This document shows, piece after piece, positions 1 to 8,035 of a stretch of DNA of 64,000 nucleotides (the stretch's first letter is position 1; the number at the start of each line of letters is the position of its first letter). Below the pieces are notes generated by a model that saw only the letters and a program-made list of their open reading frames with translations, did not search any database and was not told where the DNA came from. Origin of the DNA: Vulcanimicrobiota bacterium. Lineage in GTDB: Bacteria; Vulcanimicrobiota; Vulcanimicrobiia; Vulcanimicrobiales; Vulcanimicrobiaceae. A program made the position numbers and the translations under genes. The stretch is taken from positions 1-64,000 of the forward strand of contig DAHUZB010000022.1 in the NCBI GenBank assembly GCA_027306785.1. The letters run 5' to 3'.

Positions 1-318
1 GCGCGATCCGGAGACCGAGAGCGTGACCACTTTGGGTTCGTCGCTGTTGAGCTTAACCGGCAGGCCTTTGAGGTTGAGCATCAGCGCGATCGTGTCCTCG
101 ACCATCCCCGGGATCGTCGAAAACTCGTGAAGCACGCCGTCGATCTTCATGTACGTGATCGCCGCGCCGGGAATCGAGCTCAGCAGAATGCGGCGAAGCG
201 CATTGCCGAGCGTGATGCCGAATCCGCGCTCGAGCGGCTCGATCACGAACTTCGCGTAATTTTCGCGACGCTCGCGAACTTCGATCGTCGCCCCCGCGGG
301 CGTTTCCAACATGTTCAT
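1..318 (-). CDS. rpoA: RNA polymerase subunit alpha, N-terminal part (runs off window)
   Basis: Translating the minus strand from the ATG at 318 gives 106 uninterrupted codons to base 1. The protein starts [20 protein letters not shown] and contains the alpha-NTD dimerisation motif [21 protein letters not shown] near residues 30-50. The alpha subunit nucleates RNA polymerase assembly through this domain. The C-terminal DNA-binding domain lies outside the window. A second ATG two codons downstream is also possible, and neither has a clear Shine-Dalgarno. It is the last visible gene of the rpsK-rpsD-rpoA segment and is separated from rpsD by about 200 bases that carry two repeat elements. Confidence 0.96.
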   Translation of the reverse strand, partial: MNMLETPAGATIEVRERRENYAKFVIEPLERGFGITLGNALRRILLSSIPGAAITYMKIDGVLHEFSTIPGMVEDTIALMLNLKGLPVKLNSDEPKVVTLSVSGSR

Positions 319-423
319 CTGTGTTTTGGTCGTCCTTCGTTGCCGTTTACGTTATCCGCGGTCCCGTCCCCGACGAGCCCACGATCGTACGCCTAACGGC
401 GGAGTAGTTGTTTGTTTTTGCCT

Positions 424-450
424 CGCCCTTCGACAAGCTCAGGGTGACAC
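424..450. repeat. Short extragenic repeat, copy 1 (CTTCGACAAGCTCAGGG type)
   Basis: The 27-base stretch contains CCCTTCGACAAGCTCAGGG followed by TGACAC. It recurs with a single mismatch at 29347-29373. Both copies lie between genes of the translation cluster. From memory, this motif is a widespread dispersed extragenic element in many bacterial genomes. CCCT/AGGG can pair as a short stem. Function unknown. Confidence 0.75.
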
Positions 451-461
451 GTTTGTTCGGC

Positions 462-509
462 GCCGAGCGGTGACGTGGTCTAGAGACCACGGGCCGCTCG
501 GCAACGACA
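462..509 (-). repeat. Nested-hairpin extragenic element, copy 1 (rpsD-rpoA gap)
   Basis: This is a perfect two-layer inverted repeat. The outer arms GCCGAGCGG (462-470) and CCGCTCGGC (494-502) enclose inner arms GTGGTCT (475-481) and AGACCAC (484-490) around a 2-base loop. AACGACA follows at 503-509. The plan is the same as at 11476-11523, with a different outer stem but the same GTGG/CCAC inner core and the same AACGACA flank. In mRNA sense it reads TGTCGTTGC, then outer stem, inner stem, outer stem. It may act as an attenuator, an mRNA-stability element or a mobile REP-like element. Confidence 0.7.
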
Positions 510-524
510 CCAGCCGCGAGAAGA

Positions 525-1181
525 CTATCGGCTGTAGAATTCGACGATCAACTGCTCGTCGACCGGCGTGTCGATCTGCTCGCGGCTCGGAAGCTGCAGC
601 ACCTTCGCGCTGTTCTCCGCGTCGTTCCACTCGAGCCAATCCGGAGGACGGCGCGAGCGCGCGACTTCGAGATTCGCCTCGAAGACCGGCGCTTTGAGGC
701 TGCGCTCGCCGATCGTCAGCACGTCGCCGGGCTTCACGATGATCGAGGGCACGTTGACGATCTTGCCGTTCAGACGGAAATGACGATGCGTCACGAGCTG
801 GCGCGCCTGCGAGCGGCTGGTCGCGAGATTGAGACGGTAGATGACGTTGTCGAGACGACGCTCGAGCAACTGCAGGAACGTGCGGCCGGTCTGACCCGGA
901 ACGCGCGCAGCCTCGCGGAAGTAGTTCTCGAACTGCGTCTCGTGCACGCCGTAGTAGCGGCGCATCTTCTGCTTCTCGCGCAGCTGACGGCCGTACTCGG
1001 AAATCTTTTGGCGGGTCTTCCCGGCGGTCTTCTGACCCGGCGCGGTGCCGCGGCGTTCGACCGCGCACTTTTTGCTCAGGCAGCGGTCGCCCTTGAGAAA
1101 CAGCTTGATCTTTTCGCCGGTCTTGCTCGACGCGGTCTCGCGACGGCACAGACGGCACACGGGTCCGGTGTAACGCGACAT
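525..1181 (-). CDS. rpsD: 30S ribosomal protein S4
   Basis: The 218-residue protein is a full-length S4. The N-terminal region has cysteines C9, C12, C34 and C39, the zinc-binding C+ form of S4. The S4 RNA-binding domain follows (LERRLDNVIYRLNLATSRSQ, about residues 105-125). The C-terminus LIVEFYSR is typical. S4 is a primary 16S rRNA binder and in many bacteria represses the alpha operon. It lies 16 bases downstream of rpsK and before rpoA, as in the classical alpha operon. No anomaly was seen. Confidence 0.98.
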   Translation of the reverse strand: MSRYTGPVCRLCRRETASSKTGEKIKLFLKGDRCLSKKCAVERRGTAPGQKTAGKTRQKISEYGRQLREKQKMRRYYGVHETQFENYFREAARVPGQTGRTFLQLLERRLDNVIYRLNLATSRSQARQLVTHRHFRLNGKIVNVPSIIVKPGDVLTIGERSLKAPVFEANLEVARSRRPPDWLEWNDAENSAKVLQLPSREQIDTPVDEQLIVEFYSR

Positions 1182-1197
1182 ACTCTCTTCTTACCTG

Positions 1198-1593
1198 TTA
1201 AACGCGGCGACGCTTCGGCGGGCGGCAGCCGTTGTGCGGAATGGGCGTGACGTCTTTGATCATCGAGATCTCGAGGCCGGCGGCCTGGAGCGAGCGGATC
1301 GCGGCTTCGCGACCGGCGCCAGGTCCCTTGACCATGACTTCCGTGCTCTTCAAGCCGTGCTCCATCGCTTTGCGCGCGGCGGATTCGGCGGCCATCTGCG
1401 CGGCGAAGGGCGTCGATTTCTTCGAGCCCTTGAAGCCGAGGTTGCCGGCCGAGGCCCACGAGATGACGTTGCCGTGCGGATCGGTGATCGTGACGATGGT
1501 GTTGTTGAACGACGCATGCACGTGGGTGACGCCCGAGTGGACGTTCTTTACCTCACGCTTTTTGCGCGATTTGGTTTGCTTCTTGGCAGCCAA
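1198..1593 (-). CDS. rpsK: 30S ribosomal protein S11
   Basis: The 131-residue protein begins [20 protein letters not shown] and ends CRPPKRRRV, a standard S11 of the small-subunit platform. The start codon is TTG (minus strand, 1593-1591), with GGAG seven bases upstream deciding the start. It is the first gene of a separately promoted rpsK-rpsD-rpoA unit. In most bacteria rpsM precedes it directly. Here 5.5 kb of unrelated genes lie between rpsM and rpsK. Confidence 0.97.
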   Translation of the reverse strand: MAAKKQTKSRKKREVKNVHSGVTHVHASFNNTIVTITDPHGNVISWASAGNLGFKGSKKSTPFAAQMAAESAARKAMEHGLKSTEVMVKGPGAGREAAIRSLQAAGLEISMIKDVTPIPHNGCRPPKRRRV

Positions 1594-1617
1594 GAGGATT
1601 CTCCGGTTTATCCTGAT

Positions 1618-1632
1618 CCCCGAACGACGGGG
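1618..1632 (-). promoter_or_regulatory. Leader hairpin upstream of rpsK
   Basis: CCCCG (1618-1622) and CGGGG (1628-1632) form a 5-bp GC stem with a 5-base loop, about 20 bases upstream of the rpsK ribosome-binding site in the leader. S4 commonly autoregulates this operon through leader structure, so this is a candidate part of such an operator. The evidence is only the short stem and its position. Confidence 0.35.
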
Positions 1633-1764
1633 CTGTCGTCGCCTCGACCGGCTCGCCTTTCGCCATGCAGCGAAACCGCCCGATCTACTCTATCCGTCCG
1701 GGAGCTCGGCGATTGCCCCGGTGCCGCGTCGCCGCTGAAGAGAGAGGAGCGGCGCCAAGGCGCT

Positions 1765-1794
1765 ATATTACCGTAGGGGCCGCCCAGGGGTCAA
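1765..1794 (-). promoter_or_regulatory. Sigma70-type promoter of rpsK-rpsD-rpoA
   Basis: On the minus strand, TTGACC (1794-1789) and TAATAT (1770-1765) are separated by 18 bases. This predicts a leader of about 160 nt before rpsK. The -35 box sits next to the start of the divergent patatin gene. A fresh promoter here is expected because the upstream segment of the supercluster ends after rpsM, 5.5 kb away. Confidence 0.72.
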
Positions 1795-1800
1795 CCTATT

Positions 1801-3048
1801 GTGGCGGGGAAGCAGGCCCGCATGGCGGCTCCCCCTCAAACACGCGCAGCTTTTCTCGCCTGGGCGGCGGCCGCGGCGGCCTCGGCGGCGGCGCCTCCCG
1901 CGGCGGCCGCACCGCCCCCTCCCGACCCGCTCCACCCCGGGCGTCTGGGCTATGCGCTCGTGCTGAGCGGGGGCGGCGCCCGCGGCGCCTACGAAGCCGG
2001 GCTCATCGACGAGCTGCGGCTCGCCCGCCGCATCGCTCCCGGATCCCCGCTCGCTCCCTACGATATCGTCTGCGGAACCTCGATCGGAGCGCTGAACGGC
2101 TACTTCGTGGCGACCGGGCAGTACCATCTGCTTCGGGAGCTCTGGTACGGGATCGCAAGCCAGGACGTGGTGCGTCTCAAACCCCGCTACGCCAAGATCG
2201 CCAACCCCGAAAGCGGCATCGGCACCCGTGTGGCGGCGGCGATGCGTCTGGTACTCGGCCTCACGAGCCATGAGACCGGGGTCATCGACGGCGAGCACTT
2301 GCGCCGCTGGATGGCCCGCTACGTGGATCCCGAGCGCCCGGTGGTGACGCCCCTGATCTGGCCCGTGACCAATCTCTCCACCCAGTCACCGGAGTTTTTC
2401 TACGCGATCGATCGGCGCCTCACCGGAAGCGAGCGCGCGCGAGGGGAGGAAGCGATCCGCATCGTCGTCGGTCCGAACGCGGTGCTGCGCGAGGCCACGC
2501 CCGATCTGCTCATCGACGCATTGCGCGCGTCGGCCGCGATCCCGGTCGCCTTCGATCCGGTCGAACTTCCGTCGCCGCACGATCCGGCGCGCTACGATCA
2601 ATATGTCGACGGCGGCGTGACCGCGAATACGCCGATCAACGCGGCCCGTGCCGCCGCACGCACCGTGCACGTAGTCATGCTCGATCCGCCGTTCGAGCGC
2701 GAGCACTACAGCAACGCGTTCGATATCGGGTACGCCGTCTTCGGCGCGATGCAGCGTCGCATTCTCGATGCGGATCTGCGCGCCGCGTATCTGGAGACGT
2801 TCGGGAAGCGCGCGATCGCAACGCTGCCCGCGCGCGTGGAGGCGTTCGCCGTGGCGCATCGCACCGATATCGCCGCGCTCCGCGCGTTCGCCGCCACGCT
2901 CTTCGATTCGGATATCGCGATCGTGCGTCCCGAGAAAGAACTCCCCGTCTCGATCGTCGGCTTCGACGACGCCGAGAATCTCTTCAAAACGTTCGCACTC
3001 GGTTTCGAAGCCGCGCGCGCGGGGTTCACGCCCTACGTCTTCTCCTGA
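1801..3048 (+). CDS. Patatin-like phospholipase / lipid acyl hydrolase
   Basis: The product has 415 residues from a GTG start. An ATG at 1822 with purine-rich upstream sequence is an equally plausible start. The Ser-Asp dyad of the patatin family is visible: oxyanion loop GGGARG (57-62), nucleophile elbow GTSIG (Ser94), and DGG (Asp270). The Ala/Pro-rich first 45 residues with a hydrophobic run could be a signal or anchor segment, so an envelope location is likely but not proven. Patatins hydrolyse acyl esters of phospholipids. It is divergent from rpsK and convergent with the stalk-barrel gene, with a shared terminator hairpin. It is part of the 5.5-kb block inside the ribosomal cluster. Confidence 0.88.
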   Translation: MAGKQARMAAPPQTRAAFLAWAAAAAASAAAPPAAAAPPPPDPLHPGRLGYALVLSGGGARGAYEAGLIDELRLARRIAPGSPLAPYDIVCGTSIGALNGYFVATGQYHLLRELWYGIASQDVVRLKPRYAKIANPESGIGTRVAAAMRLVLGLTSHETGVIDGEHLRRWMARYVDPERPVVTPLIWPVTNLSTQSPEFFYAIDRRLTGSERARGEEAIRIVVGPNAVLREATPDLLIDALRASAAIPVAFDPVELPSPHDPARYDQYVDGGVTANTPINAARAAARTVHVVMLDPPFEREHYSNAFDIGYAVFGAMQRRILDADLRAAYLETFGKRAIATLPARVEAFAVAHRTDIAALRAFAATLFDSDIAIVRPEKELPVSIVGFDDAENLFKTFALGFEAARAGFTPYVFS

Positions 3049-3059
3049 CGATACGAAGA

Positions 3060-3086
3060 CGGGCTCGGCAGATGCTGCCGAGCCCG
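3060..3086. terminator. Bidirectional terminator hairpin between convergent genes
   Basis: CGGGCTCGGCAG (3060-3071) and CTGCCGAGCCCG (3075-3086) form a perfect 12-bp stem with loop ATG. It lies between the stops of the convergent patatin and stalk-barrel genes. There is no long U-tract on either side, but the stem strength and position fit transcription termination. Confidence 0.75.
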
Positions 3087-3123
3087 CGTTCGTTGCCGTT
3101 ACCGGCGTTCCGATTCGTCGAGG

Positions 3124-4431
3124 TTAGAACTTGATGCCGAGACCGAGGTACGGACCGTTCGCGGTCGTGTCACCCGGTGCGTTGGTCTTGTTCCGTCCGT
3201 CGAAGCCCTGCCAGCCGAGATCGAGGAAGACCGGGCTGTTGCCGAACACGTAGTTCAGGCCGAGCTGGTACTTCAGGATGTTGTACGAGAGGGTGTAGCC
3301 GATGCCCGTGCCGGGATCCGTGAAGTTCCCCTTGGCGTTCGGGTAGTACCACACGCTGCCGTACACCGAGAGCGGCTGGTTGAGATCCGGCAGCTTCTCC
3401 GCACCGAATCCGAACCCGTTCTCCTTCGGATAGCCGTAGTTATTCGTGCGCCACAGGTAGCCCACGCCGACGTAGATGCGCGGGTCGGCAACCTTGAGGC
3501 CGAAGCGGGCATCGAAGTCCTGATCGCGCGCCGTGAAGGCGGGAACGAAGACCTGACCGGTCTGACCGATCGTCGTCACTTGACACTGCGGGTCACCGCT
3601 GCCCACGCCCGCGCAATTGTGCGGGTACTGGTACTGTTCGAAGTTGCCTTCGAGCATCCACGGCAGATTGAACGCGTTGAATTCGACCGCGCCGCGCACG
3701 TCGTACGAGCTCTTGCCGGTGTTGCCGGGGCTGAACTCGTTGTATACCTTCGGCGAGAAGATGTAGTCGCCCGCGATGAACGCGTCTTTATAGGGCGTCG
3801 CTACCGGAGCCGGCGTCGGCGTCGGAGCGATCGTCGGCGCCTCGGTCGGCGCGACGGTCGGTTCCGGGGTCGGCGGCGGCGTCGGCGGCAGATAGCGCAC
3901 CACGACGACCTGTTTGTCGGGTACCCACTGCACGTACGCGCCCATGCCTTCGGAGATCACGCGGATCGGCACGAGCACGCTGCCCTTGTAGATCATCGGC
4001 GGCACGTCGAGCGGACGCGATTCGCCGTTGATGACGACTTCCGGCTTACCGACGGTGACCTTCACCTCGGCGCCGGGTTTGCTGACGGTCACGGTCTTGG
4101 TGCTCGCATCGTACGACACCGACGCGCCCATCTGTTCGAACATCGAGCGCAGCGGAATCAACACGGTGCCGCCCTTCACGATCGCCGCAAGAACGCGTCC
4201 CTGCTTGAGCGTGTCGGGTTTGCTGTAGACGTGGTGATCGTTGAAAAGAATCGGAATCTGTCCGGACGGCGGAGTTCCGAAGTTCGCCGCCGGCATCGAG
4301 CCCGACGCCTGCGCAACCACAGTGTTGCCGGAGTTTCCCTGTGTTTGCGAGGTCGTCGGCGCTGCCACCGCGGTGAGCCCGCAAGACACTACAACGAGTG
4401 CCGCCAGGACTCCGGTGCTCAGTCGTTTCAC
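3124..4431 (-). CDS. Stalk-domain (Cu amine oxidase N-like) protein fused to an outer-membrane beta-barrel
   Basis: The 435-residue protein starts at GTG, with a perfect AGGAGG (4442-4437) upstream. A signal peptide occupies residues 1-23 (cleavage after AVAA). Next comes a copper-amine-oxidase-N/stalk domain at about 60-185, with the paired strand repeats LIPLRSMFEQMGA and LVPIRVISEGMGA. A Pro/Thr linker of repeated TPEPTVAPTEAP-like units covers about 185-215. The C-terminal region of about 215 residues has alternating aromatic beta-strands and ends GLGIKF, a terminal-Phe outer-membrane-barrel signature. This suggests a surface or periplasmic domain tethered by a barrel. No copper-oxidase catalytic domain is present. 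The function is unknown. Confidence 0.8.
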   Translation of the reverse strand: MKRLSTGVLAALVVVSCGLTAVAAPTTSQTQGNSGNTVVAQASGSMPAANFGTPPSGQIPILFNDHHVYSKPDTLKQGRVLAAIVKGGTVLIPLRSMFEQMGASVSYDASTKTVTVSKPGAEVKVTVGKPEVVINGESRPLDVPPMIYKGSVLVPIRVISEGMGAYVQWVPDKQVVVVRYLPPTPPPTPEPTVAPTEAPTIAPTPTPAPVATPYKDAFIAGDYIFSPKVYNEFSPGNTGKSSYDVRGAVEFNAFNLPWMLEGNFEQYQYPHNCAGVGSGDPQCQVTTIGQTGQVFVPAFTARDQDFDARFGLKVADPRIYVGVGYLWRTNNYGYPKENGFGFGAEKLPDLNQPLSVYGSVWYYPNAKGNFTDPGTGIGYTLSYNILKYQLGLNYVFGNSPVFLDLGWQGFDGRNKTNAPGDTTANGPYLGLGIKF

Positions 4432-4539
4432 GAAGGCCTCCTAAGTCGATTCGAGTATTGCATGCGAACGCTGTACGTTTGCATCGGTCATAACGCCGGA
4501 GCGCTCTCTCGAGTTCCATGCAATCATGAGCCTTTGGCC

Positions 4540-5754
4540 CTATTTCCCGTCGTTTCGGGCCGGTAAACGCCGAATCCACAGCGTGCCGATGAGAATTTCC
4601 GCAGCGGCGGCGAGCATCGCGATGCGCGGTGCGACCGAAGACGCAGCGAGCACGCCCGTTCGGGCGAGCAGCACGGTCACGATCAACGGCGCGAGCATCT
4701 GCGGAATCACGATCGCGAGATTCCAGAGCGCCATCGTCGTCGCAAGCGAACTCTTGGGCAAAAGGCGGCAAGCGTATGCCCAGTCCGCACACAGAAACAC
4801 GCCCCACCCCGCGCCCGCGACGATCACCGCGAGGGCGACGAAAGCAAGCGCGTGCAGGCTTGCGAGCGCGAGCGCCGCGGCGGCCACCATGACGCCGCCC
4901 GCCGCGACCACCGCGCGCTCGTCGAAGCGATCCGCGGGGCGCGCACCGAGCGCGGCGCCGAGCGCGCCCGCAACCGTGAAGAGCAGGATGCAGACACCGC
5001 TCGCGGTCGTCGCGGGCAAGGGCGCGCGCGGTCCGAGCAGATCGCGCACGTAAAAGAACAGATAGCCGAGGATCGTGTACAGGCCCGCGTAAAACGCGGC
5101 GCGCGAAATAAAGAGATCGACGAGCGGCCGCGTCGGTACGAAACGATCGGGCACGATGCGCGCGAGCGGCGTCGAGCGCACGTGCGCGATCGTCACCGCG
5201 GCGCAGACCAGGAGTGCGAAGGCGATCGCCGCGCCGAGCGTCACTCCGCCGACGATGCTTGCGAGAATCGCACCGACCGCGTTACCCGCGCTCTGCATCG
5301 CCGCCATCCACCCCGAGGCGACGCCGAGCCGATCGTCGGGCATCGCGTCGGGAAGAATCGCTTGATAGGGGCCGATCGCGATGTTAAGCGCGACCTGCAA
5401 CAGCACGAATGCGGCCGCGAGCTCGCCGAGCGTCTGCGCGCCGTAAAACGCGAGCACCGCCGCCGCTCCGCCGAGCGCGCCGACAGCGTAGAACCGCGCG
5501 CGGCTTCCCCCGCGCACACGAAGCCGATCCGACCACGGTCCCACCGCGAGTTGAACGATCGCCGCAGCGAGCGCGCCCGCGAACGAGATCTCGCCGTACG
5601 CCGCAAGCGACGCATGCGCCGCCGCGAGTTCCGTGCAGCGCGCCTGCAGCGAGATGCCGAGAATCGCGCCCCACACGAGTTGGATGCCGAACCACATCGC
5701 CGCGAGGCGCGCGGGTTCGGGCCTACGCGCGTTCGCGCGCATACCGATATTCAT
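4540..5754 (-). CDS. Major facilitator superfamily transporter
   Basis: The membrane protein has about 404 residues and roughly 12 hydrophobic segments. A cytoplasmic loop of the form GPWSDRLRVRGGSR near the second and third helices resembles the MFS motif-A region. The start is uncertain: ATG at 5754 or 5742, neither with a clear ribosome-binding site. Either overlaps the end of the nucleotidyltransferase gene upstream (stop at 5723), implying translational coupling. The overall pattern recalls sugar/cation symporter-like MFS members, but the substrate cannot be read. It is the last gene of an SRAP-nucleotidyltransferase-MFS operon. Confidence 0.82.
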   Translation of the reverse strand: MNIGMRANARRPEPARLAAMWFGIQLVWGAILGISLQARCTELAAAHASLAAYGEISFAGALAAAIVQLAVGPWSDRLRVRGGSRARFYAVGALGGAAAVLAFYGAQTLGELAAAFVLLQVALNIAIGPYQAILPDAMPDDRLGVASGWMAAMQSAGNAVGAILASIVGGVTLGAAIAFALLVCAAVTIAHVRSTPLARIVPDRFVPTRPLVDLFISRAAFYAGLYTILGYLFFYVRDLLGPRAPLPATTASGVCILLFTVAGALGAALGARPADRFDERAVVAAGGVMVAAAALALASLHALAFVALAVIVAGAGWGVFLCADWAYACRLLPKSSLATTMALWNLAIVIPQMLAPLIVTVLLARTGVLAASSVAPRIAMLAAAAEILIGTLWIRRLPARNDGK

Positions 5755-6457
5755 CGGCGGTGTCGGCGTCGTACCCGAGTTCGGGCGCACAGCCGCGCAC
5801 CGCACGCACCTCGATGCCGAGCAGATCGCGTGCGCGCCCTTCGAGTGCCGGAATGTCCAGCCTGCCCGCGGCGAAGCGTAGCAGCAACGGCAGACCCGCA
5901 ATGGCCGCCATCTTCCACGGCGCTTTGCGCGCATCGAAGAGCCGCGCGGCGACATCAGCGACGCGGGCGCAGGCGCCCGGCGGCAGCACGAACGCGCCGC
6001 CGTTGACCACGCGTTCGCCCGCGAGCACGATTCCGAACGGCGGCGCGCCGGGAAAACGCCGCACGAACGCCGCGTGCTCCGCGAGCGGCATCGTCAGCGC
6101 CGCATGCGGCGATCGCGCGAGAAAATCATCGAGCGCGGGCGCATCGAGAAAGGGCATGTCGCAGGTGAGGTAGAGCAGCGGCTCGCCGTCCTCCGGCCAC
6201 GCACCGAGCGCGGCATGAACGTTGCCCGCCCCGCTTGCGCGATCCGCGATCATACGCACATCGCGCGTCGCGCAGCAGCGCGCGATCTCGTCGTCGCCGA
6301 CGACGGCGATGCGTTCGATGCGTAGCGCCGCAAGCACGTCGAGCGTGCGCTCGAGCATCGTCGTCGCACCGATCGGCGCGAGCGCTTTGCGTGCGGTTCC
6401 GGCGAGATTCGCGTACTCGCCCTCGATCGGAGCGCCCGCCGTGATCACCGCCTTCAT
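5723..6457 (-). CDS. MobA-like NTP transferase domain protein
   Basis: The 244-residue protein has a GT-A-type nucleotidyltransferase fold. The N-terminus MKAVITAGAPIEGEYA plus TARKALAPIGATTMLERTLD at about residues 20-40 resembles the nucleotide loop and conserved Lys. The metal-binding acidic motif is YLTCDMPFLD at about 96-105. These enzymes transfer NMP or sugar-nucleotide groups; MobA makes molybdopterin guanine dinucleotide. There are no molybdenum-cofactor genes nearby, so a MobA role is not supported. It overlaps the SRAP gene by 4 bases (ATGA) and the MFS gene by about 20-30 bases. Confidence 0.8.
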   Translation of the reverse strand: MKAVITAGAPIEGEYANLAGTARKALAPIGATTMLERTLDVLAALRIERIAVVGDDEIARCCATRDVRMIADRASGAGNVHAALGAWPEDGEPLLYLTCDMPFLDAPALDDFLARSPHAALTMPLAEHAAFVRRFPGAPPFGIVLAGERVVNGGAFVLPPGACARVADVAARLFDARKAPWKMAAIAGLPLLLRFAAGRLDIPALEGRARDLLGIEVRAVRGCAPELGYDADTADEYRYARERA

Positions 6458-7101
6458 GCGAAGAGATCGCCTTGCCGCGGCGGCCGCACCTCGCGCACGA
6501 GCGACGGATCGTCATTGCTCACGCGATTGACCGCGAGCGAGACGGGATAGGCACGCAGGCGATCGTCGGCACGCGCGACCACGCCCGCCGCCGCATCGGC
6601 CTCCATCGGTTCGAGGGAGAGCCACGCGCCGCAGTGCTCGTCGCGCAGAATGACCGGCATGCGGTGGTGGATCGGCTGCAGCGCCGGACTCGCCGCCGTG
6701 GTCAGCAGCGCGCAGGTATGCCGTGCGACGCCGTCCGCGGCGGCCTCCATGCTCCACAGTGCGGCGAAGGCGAAGGGCGCGCCGTCTTCACGCCGCACGT
6801 AGAAGGGCTGCTTGCCGTCGCCGAGCGCCTGCCATTCGTAGTAGCCGTCGGCGAAGACGAGCGCGCGCCGCAGGCGCAGCGACTCGCGAAAGGTCGGCTT
6901 CACCGCGACGCTCTCCGCGCGCGCGTTGATGTTGCCGCGCATCCCCCACACCAAGAGTTCCGCCGCGCGCTCGCCGCCGCGCAGGCCGAGCACGGGCTGC
7001 GTCGGCGCGATATTGTAGCGCGGCGCAACCGCCGGAAAACGATACGCCGGGAAGACGGCGGCGAGCCGCGCCGGGACCGTGAGCGTGTATCGTCCGCACA
7101 T
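6454..7101 (-). CDS. SOS-response-associated peptidase family protein (SRAP, YedK/HMCES)
   Basis: The 215-residue protein begins MCGRY, so Cys2 becomes the N-terminal catalytic Cys after Met removal. The conserved SRAP elements are all present: NARAE (59-63), GYYEW (86-90, catalytic Glu89) and HHRMPV (145-150, catalytic His). Family members cross-link to abasic sites in single-stranded DNA and shield them. It is the first gene of a small operon starting just after the hairpin that follows rpsM. No SOS-box-like operator was recognised. The genes downstream give no DNA-repair context. Confidence 0.93.
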   Translation of the reverse strand: MCGRYTLTVPARLAAVFPAYRFPAVAPRYNIAPTQPVLGLRGGERAAELLVWGMRGNINARAESVAVKPTFRESLRLRRALVFADGYYEWQALGDGKQPFYVRREDGAPFAFAALWSMEAAADGVARHTCALLTTAASPALQPIHHRMPVILRDEHCGAWLSLEPMEADAAAGVVARADDRLRAYPVSLAVNRVSNDDPSLVREVRPPRQGDLFA

Positions 7102-7110
7102 AACGAATCA

Positions 7111-7131
7111 GGCCCGGCAATTTGCCGGGCC
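7111..7131 (-). terminator. Hairpin downstream of rpsM
   Basis: GGCCCGGC (7111-7118) and GCCGGGCC (7124-7131) form a perfect 8-bp GC stem around AATTT; the next two pairs could extend it. It lies in the 39-base gap between the rpsM stop and the SRAP start codon. It has no U-tract, so termination may be partial, allowing readthrough into the SRAP operon. Confidence 0.6.
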
Positions 7132-7140
7132 CGAACGATC

Positions 7141-7524
7141 TTACTTCTTGGCGACCTTCTTCTTGCCGGCCACCGTGCGCTTGGGACCCTTGCGGGTGCG
7201 CGCATTCGTCTTGGTGCGCTGACCGCGAACGGGCAGGCCGCGGCGGTGACGCAGGCCTCGGTAGCAGCCGATGTCCATCAGGCGCTTGATGTTGCCCTGG
7301 ACCTCACGGCGCAGGTCGCCTTCGACGCGGAGCTGCAGCGCGTCGATCGCGTCGCGCAGCTTCTTCTCGTCGTCTTCGGTCAGATCTTTGACGCGCGTGT
7401 CGGGGCTGACGCCCGAGTGCGCGAGCAGCTTCTGCGCAACGGCGGGGCCGATGCCGTAGATATACTGCAGACCGATTTCGATGCGCTTTTCGCGCGGCAG
7501 ATCGATACCAGCGATACGAGCCAT
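7141..7524 (-). CDS. rpsM: 30S ribosomal protein S13
   Basis: The 127-residue protein begins [20 protein letters not shown] and has the helix-hairpin-helix region [14 protein letters not shown] and the C-terminal [20 protein letters not shown] signature. S13 sits in the 30S head and contacts tRNA and the 50S subunit. It is the last ribosomal gene of the long rplC-to-rpsM run. rpsK, its usual neighbour, is 5.5 kb away. Confidence 0.98.
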   Translation of the reverse strand: MARIAGIDLPREKRIEIGLQYIYGIGPAVAQKLLAHSGVSPDTRVKDLTEDDEKKLRDAIDALQLRVEGDLRREVQGNIKRLMDIGCYRGLRHRRGLPVRGQRTKTNARTRKGPKRTVAGKKKVAKK

Positions 7525-7567
7525 TTGCTTATACTTTCCTTTTCAGATCCTACAGCCAGTCGAAGGC

Positions 7568-7684
7568 CTACCCCTGCACTTGCTTGTGCTTGGGGTTGAC
7601 GTCGCAGATCACGCGCACTTTGCCTTCGCGGCGGATGACCTTGCACTTTTCGCAGATTTTCTTGACGGACGGACGTACTTTCAT
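7568..7684 (-). CDS. rpmJ: 50S ribosomal protein L36
   Basis: The 38-residue ORF on the minus strand starts at ATG 7684 and ends TAG 7568. It reads [20 protein letters not shown] and then [18 protein letters not shown]. The Cys-Cys-Cys-His set (C11, C14, C27, H33) is the zinc-binding form of L36. It is in the expected place between infA and rpsM. The length matches the family. Confidence 0.96.
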   Translation of the reverse strand: MKVRPSVKKICEKCKVIRREGKVRVICDVNPKHKQVQG

Positions 7685-7718
7685 CTCGATCTACCTTATC
7701 GTATTTGACGTCGAAGGT

Positions 7719-8006
7719 TTACTTGTAGCGGTACGTGATCCGGCCGTGCGACAAATCGTACGGCGAGAGCTCGACCAGGACGCGATCACCGGGCAGAATG
7801 CGGATGAAATGCATCCGGATCTTTCCCGACACGTGCGCAAGCACACGGTGACCGTTTGCGAGTTCCACCCGGAACATCGCATTCGGCAGCGGCTCGACGA
7901 TCGTACCTTCGACCTCGATCGCTTCCTCTTTGGGCGTTGCGGTCTTGGCGACCGTGTCCGCCCGTTTTTTCGCCGGAGTATAGCGTCGCCCACCGCGGCG
8001 AGGCAT
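7719..8006 (-). CDS. infA: Translation initiation factor IF-1 with N-terminal extension
   Basis: Residues 27-95 are a standard OB-fold IF-1 ([20 protein letters not shown] through the C-terminal GRITYRYK). The protein is 95 residues instead of about 72. The only in-frame start codon is the ATG at 8006, because the reading frame contains no ATG, GTG or TTG near the usual start. The extra 25 or so residues are strongly basic ([20 protein letters not shown]). IF-1 occupies the ribosomal A site during initiation. It sits in the normal map-infA-rpmJ order. Confidence 0.95.
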   Translation of the reverse strand: MPRRGGRRYTPAKKRADTVAKTATPKEEAIEVEGTIVEPLPNAMFRVELANGHRVLAHVSGKIRMHFIRILPGDRVLVELSPYDLSHGRITYRYK

Positions 8007-8035
8007 TTACACTCCCTCTTCGTGCATACGCGAGT

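Noticed and set aside
5723-6457. Assignment as molybdenum cofactor guanylyltransferase MobA
   Set aside because: Only the general nucleotidyltransferase fold is supported and no molybdopterin genes are nearby.
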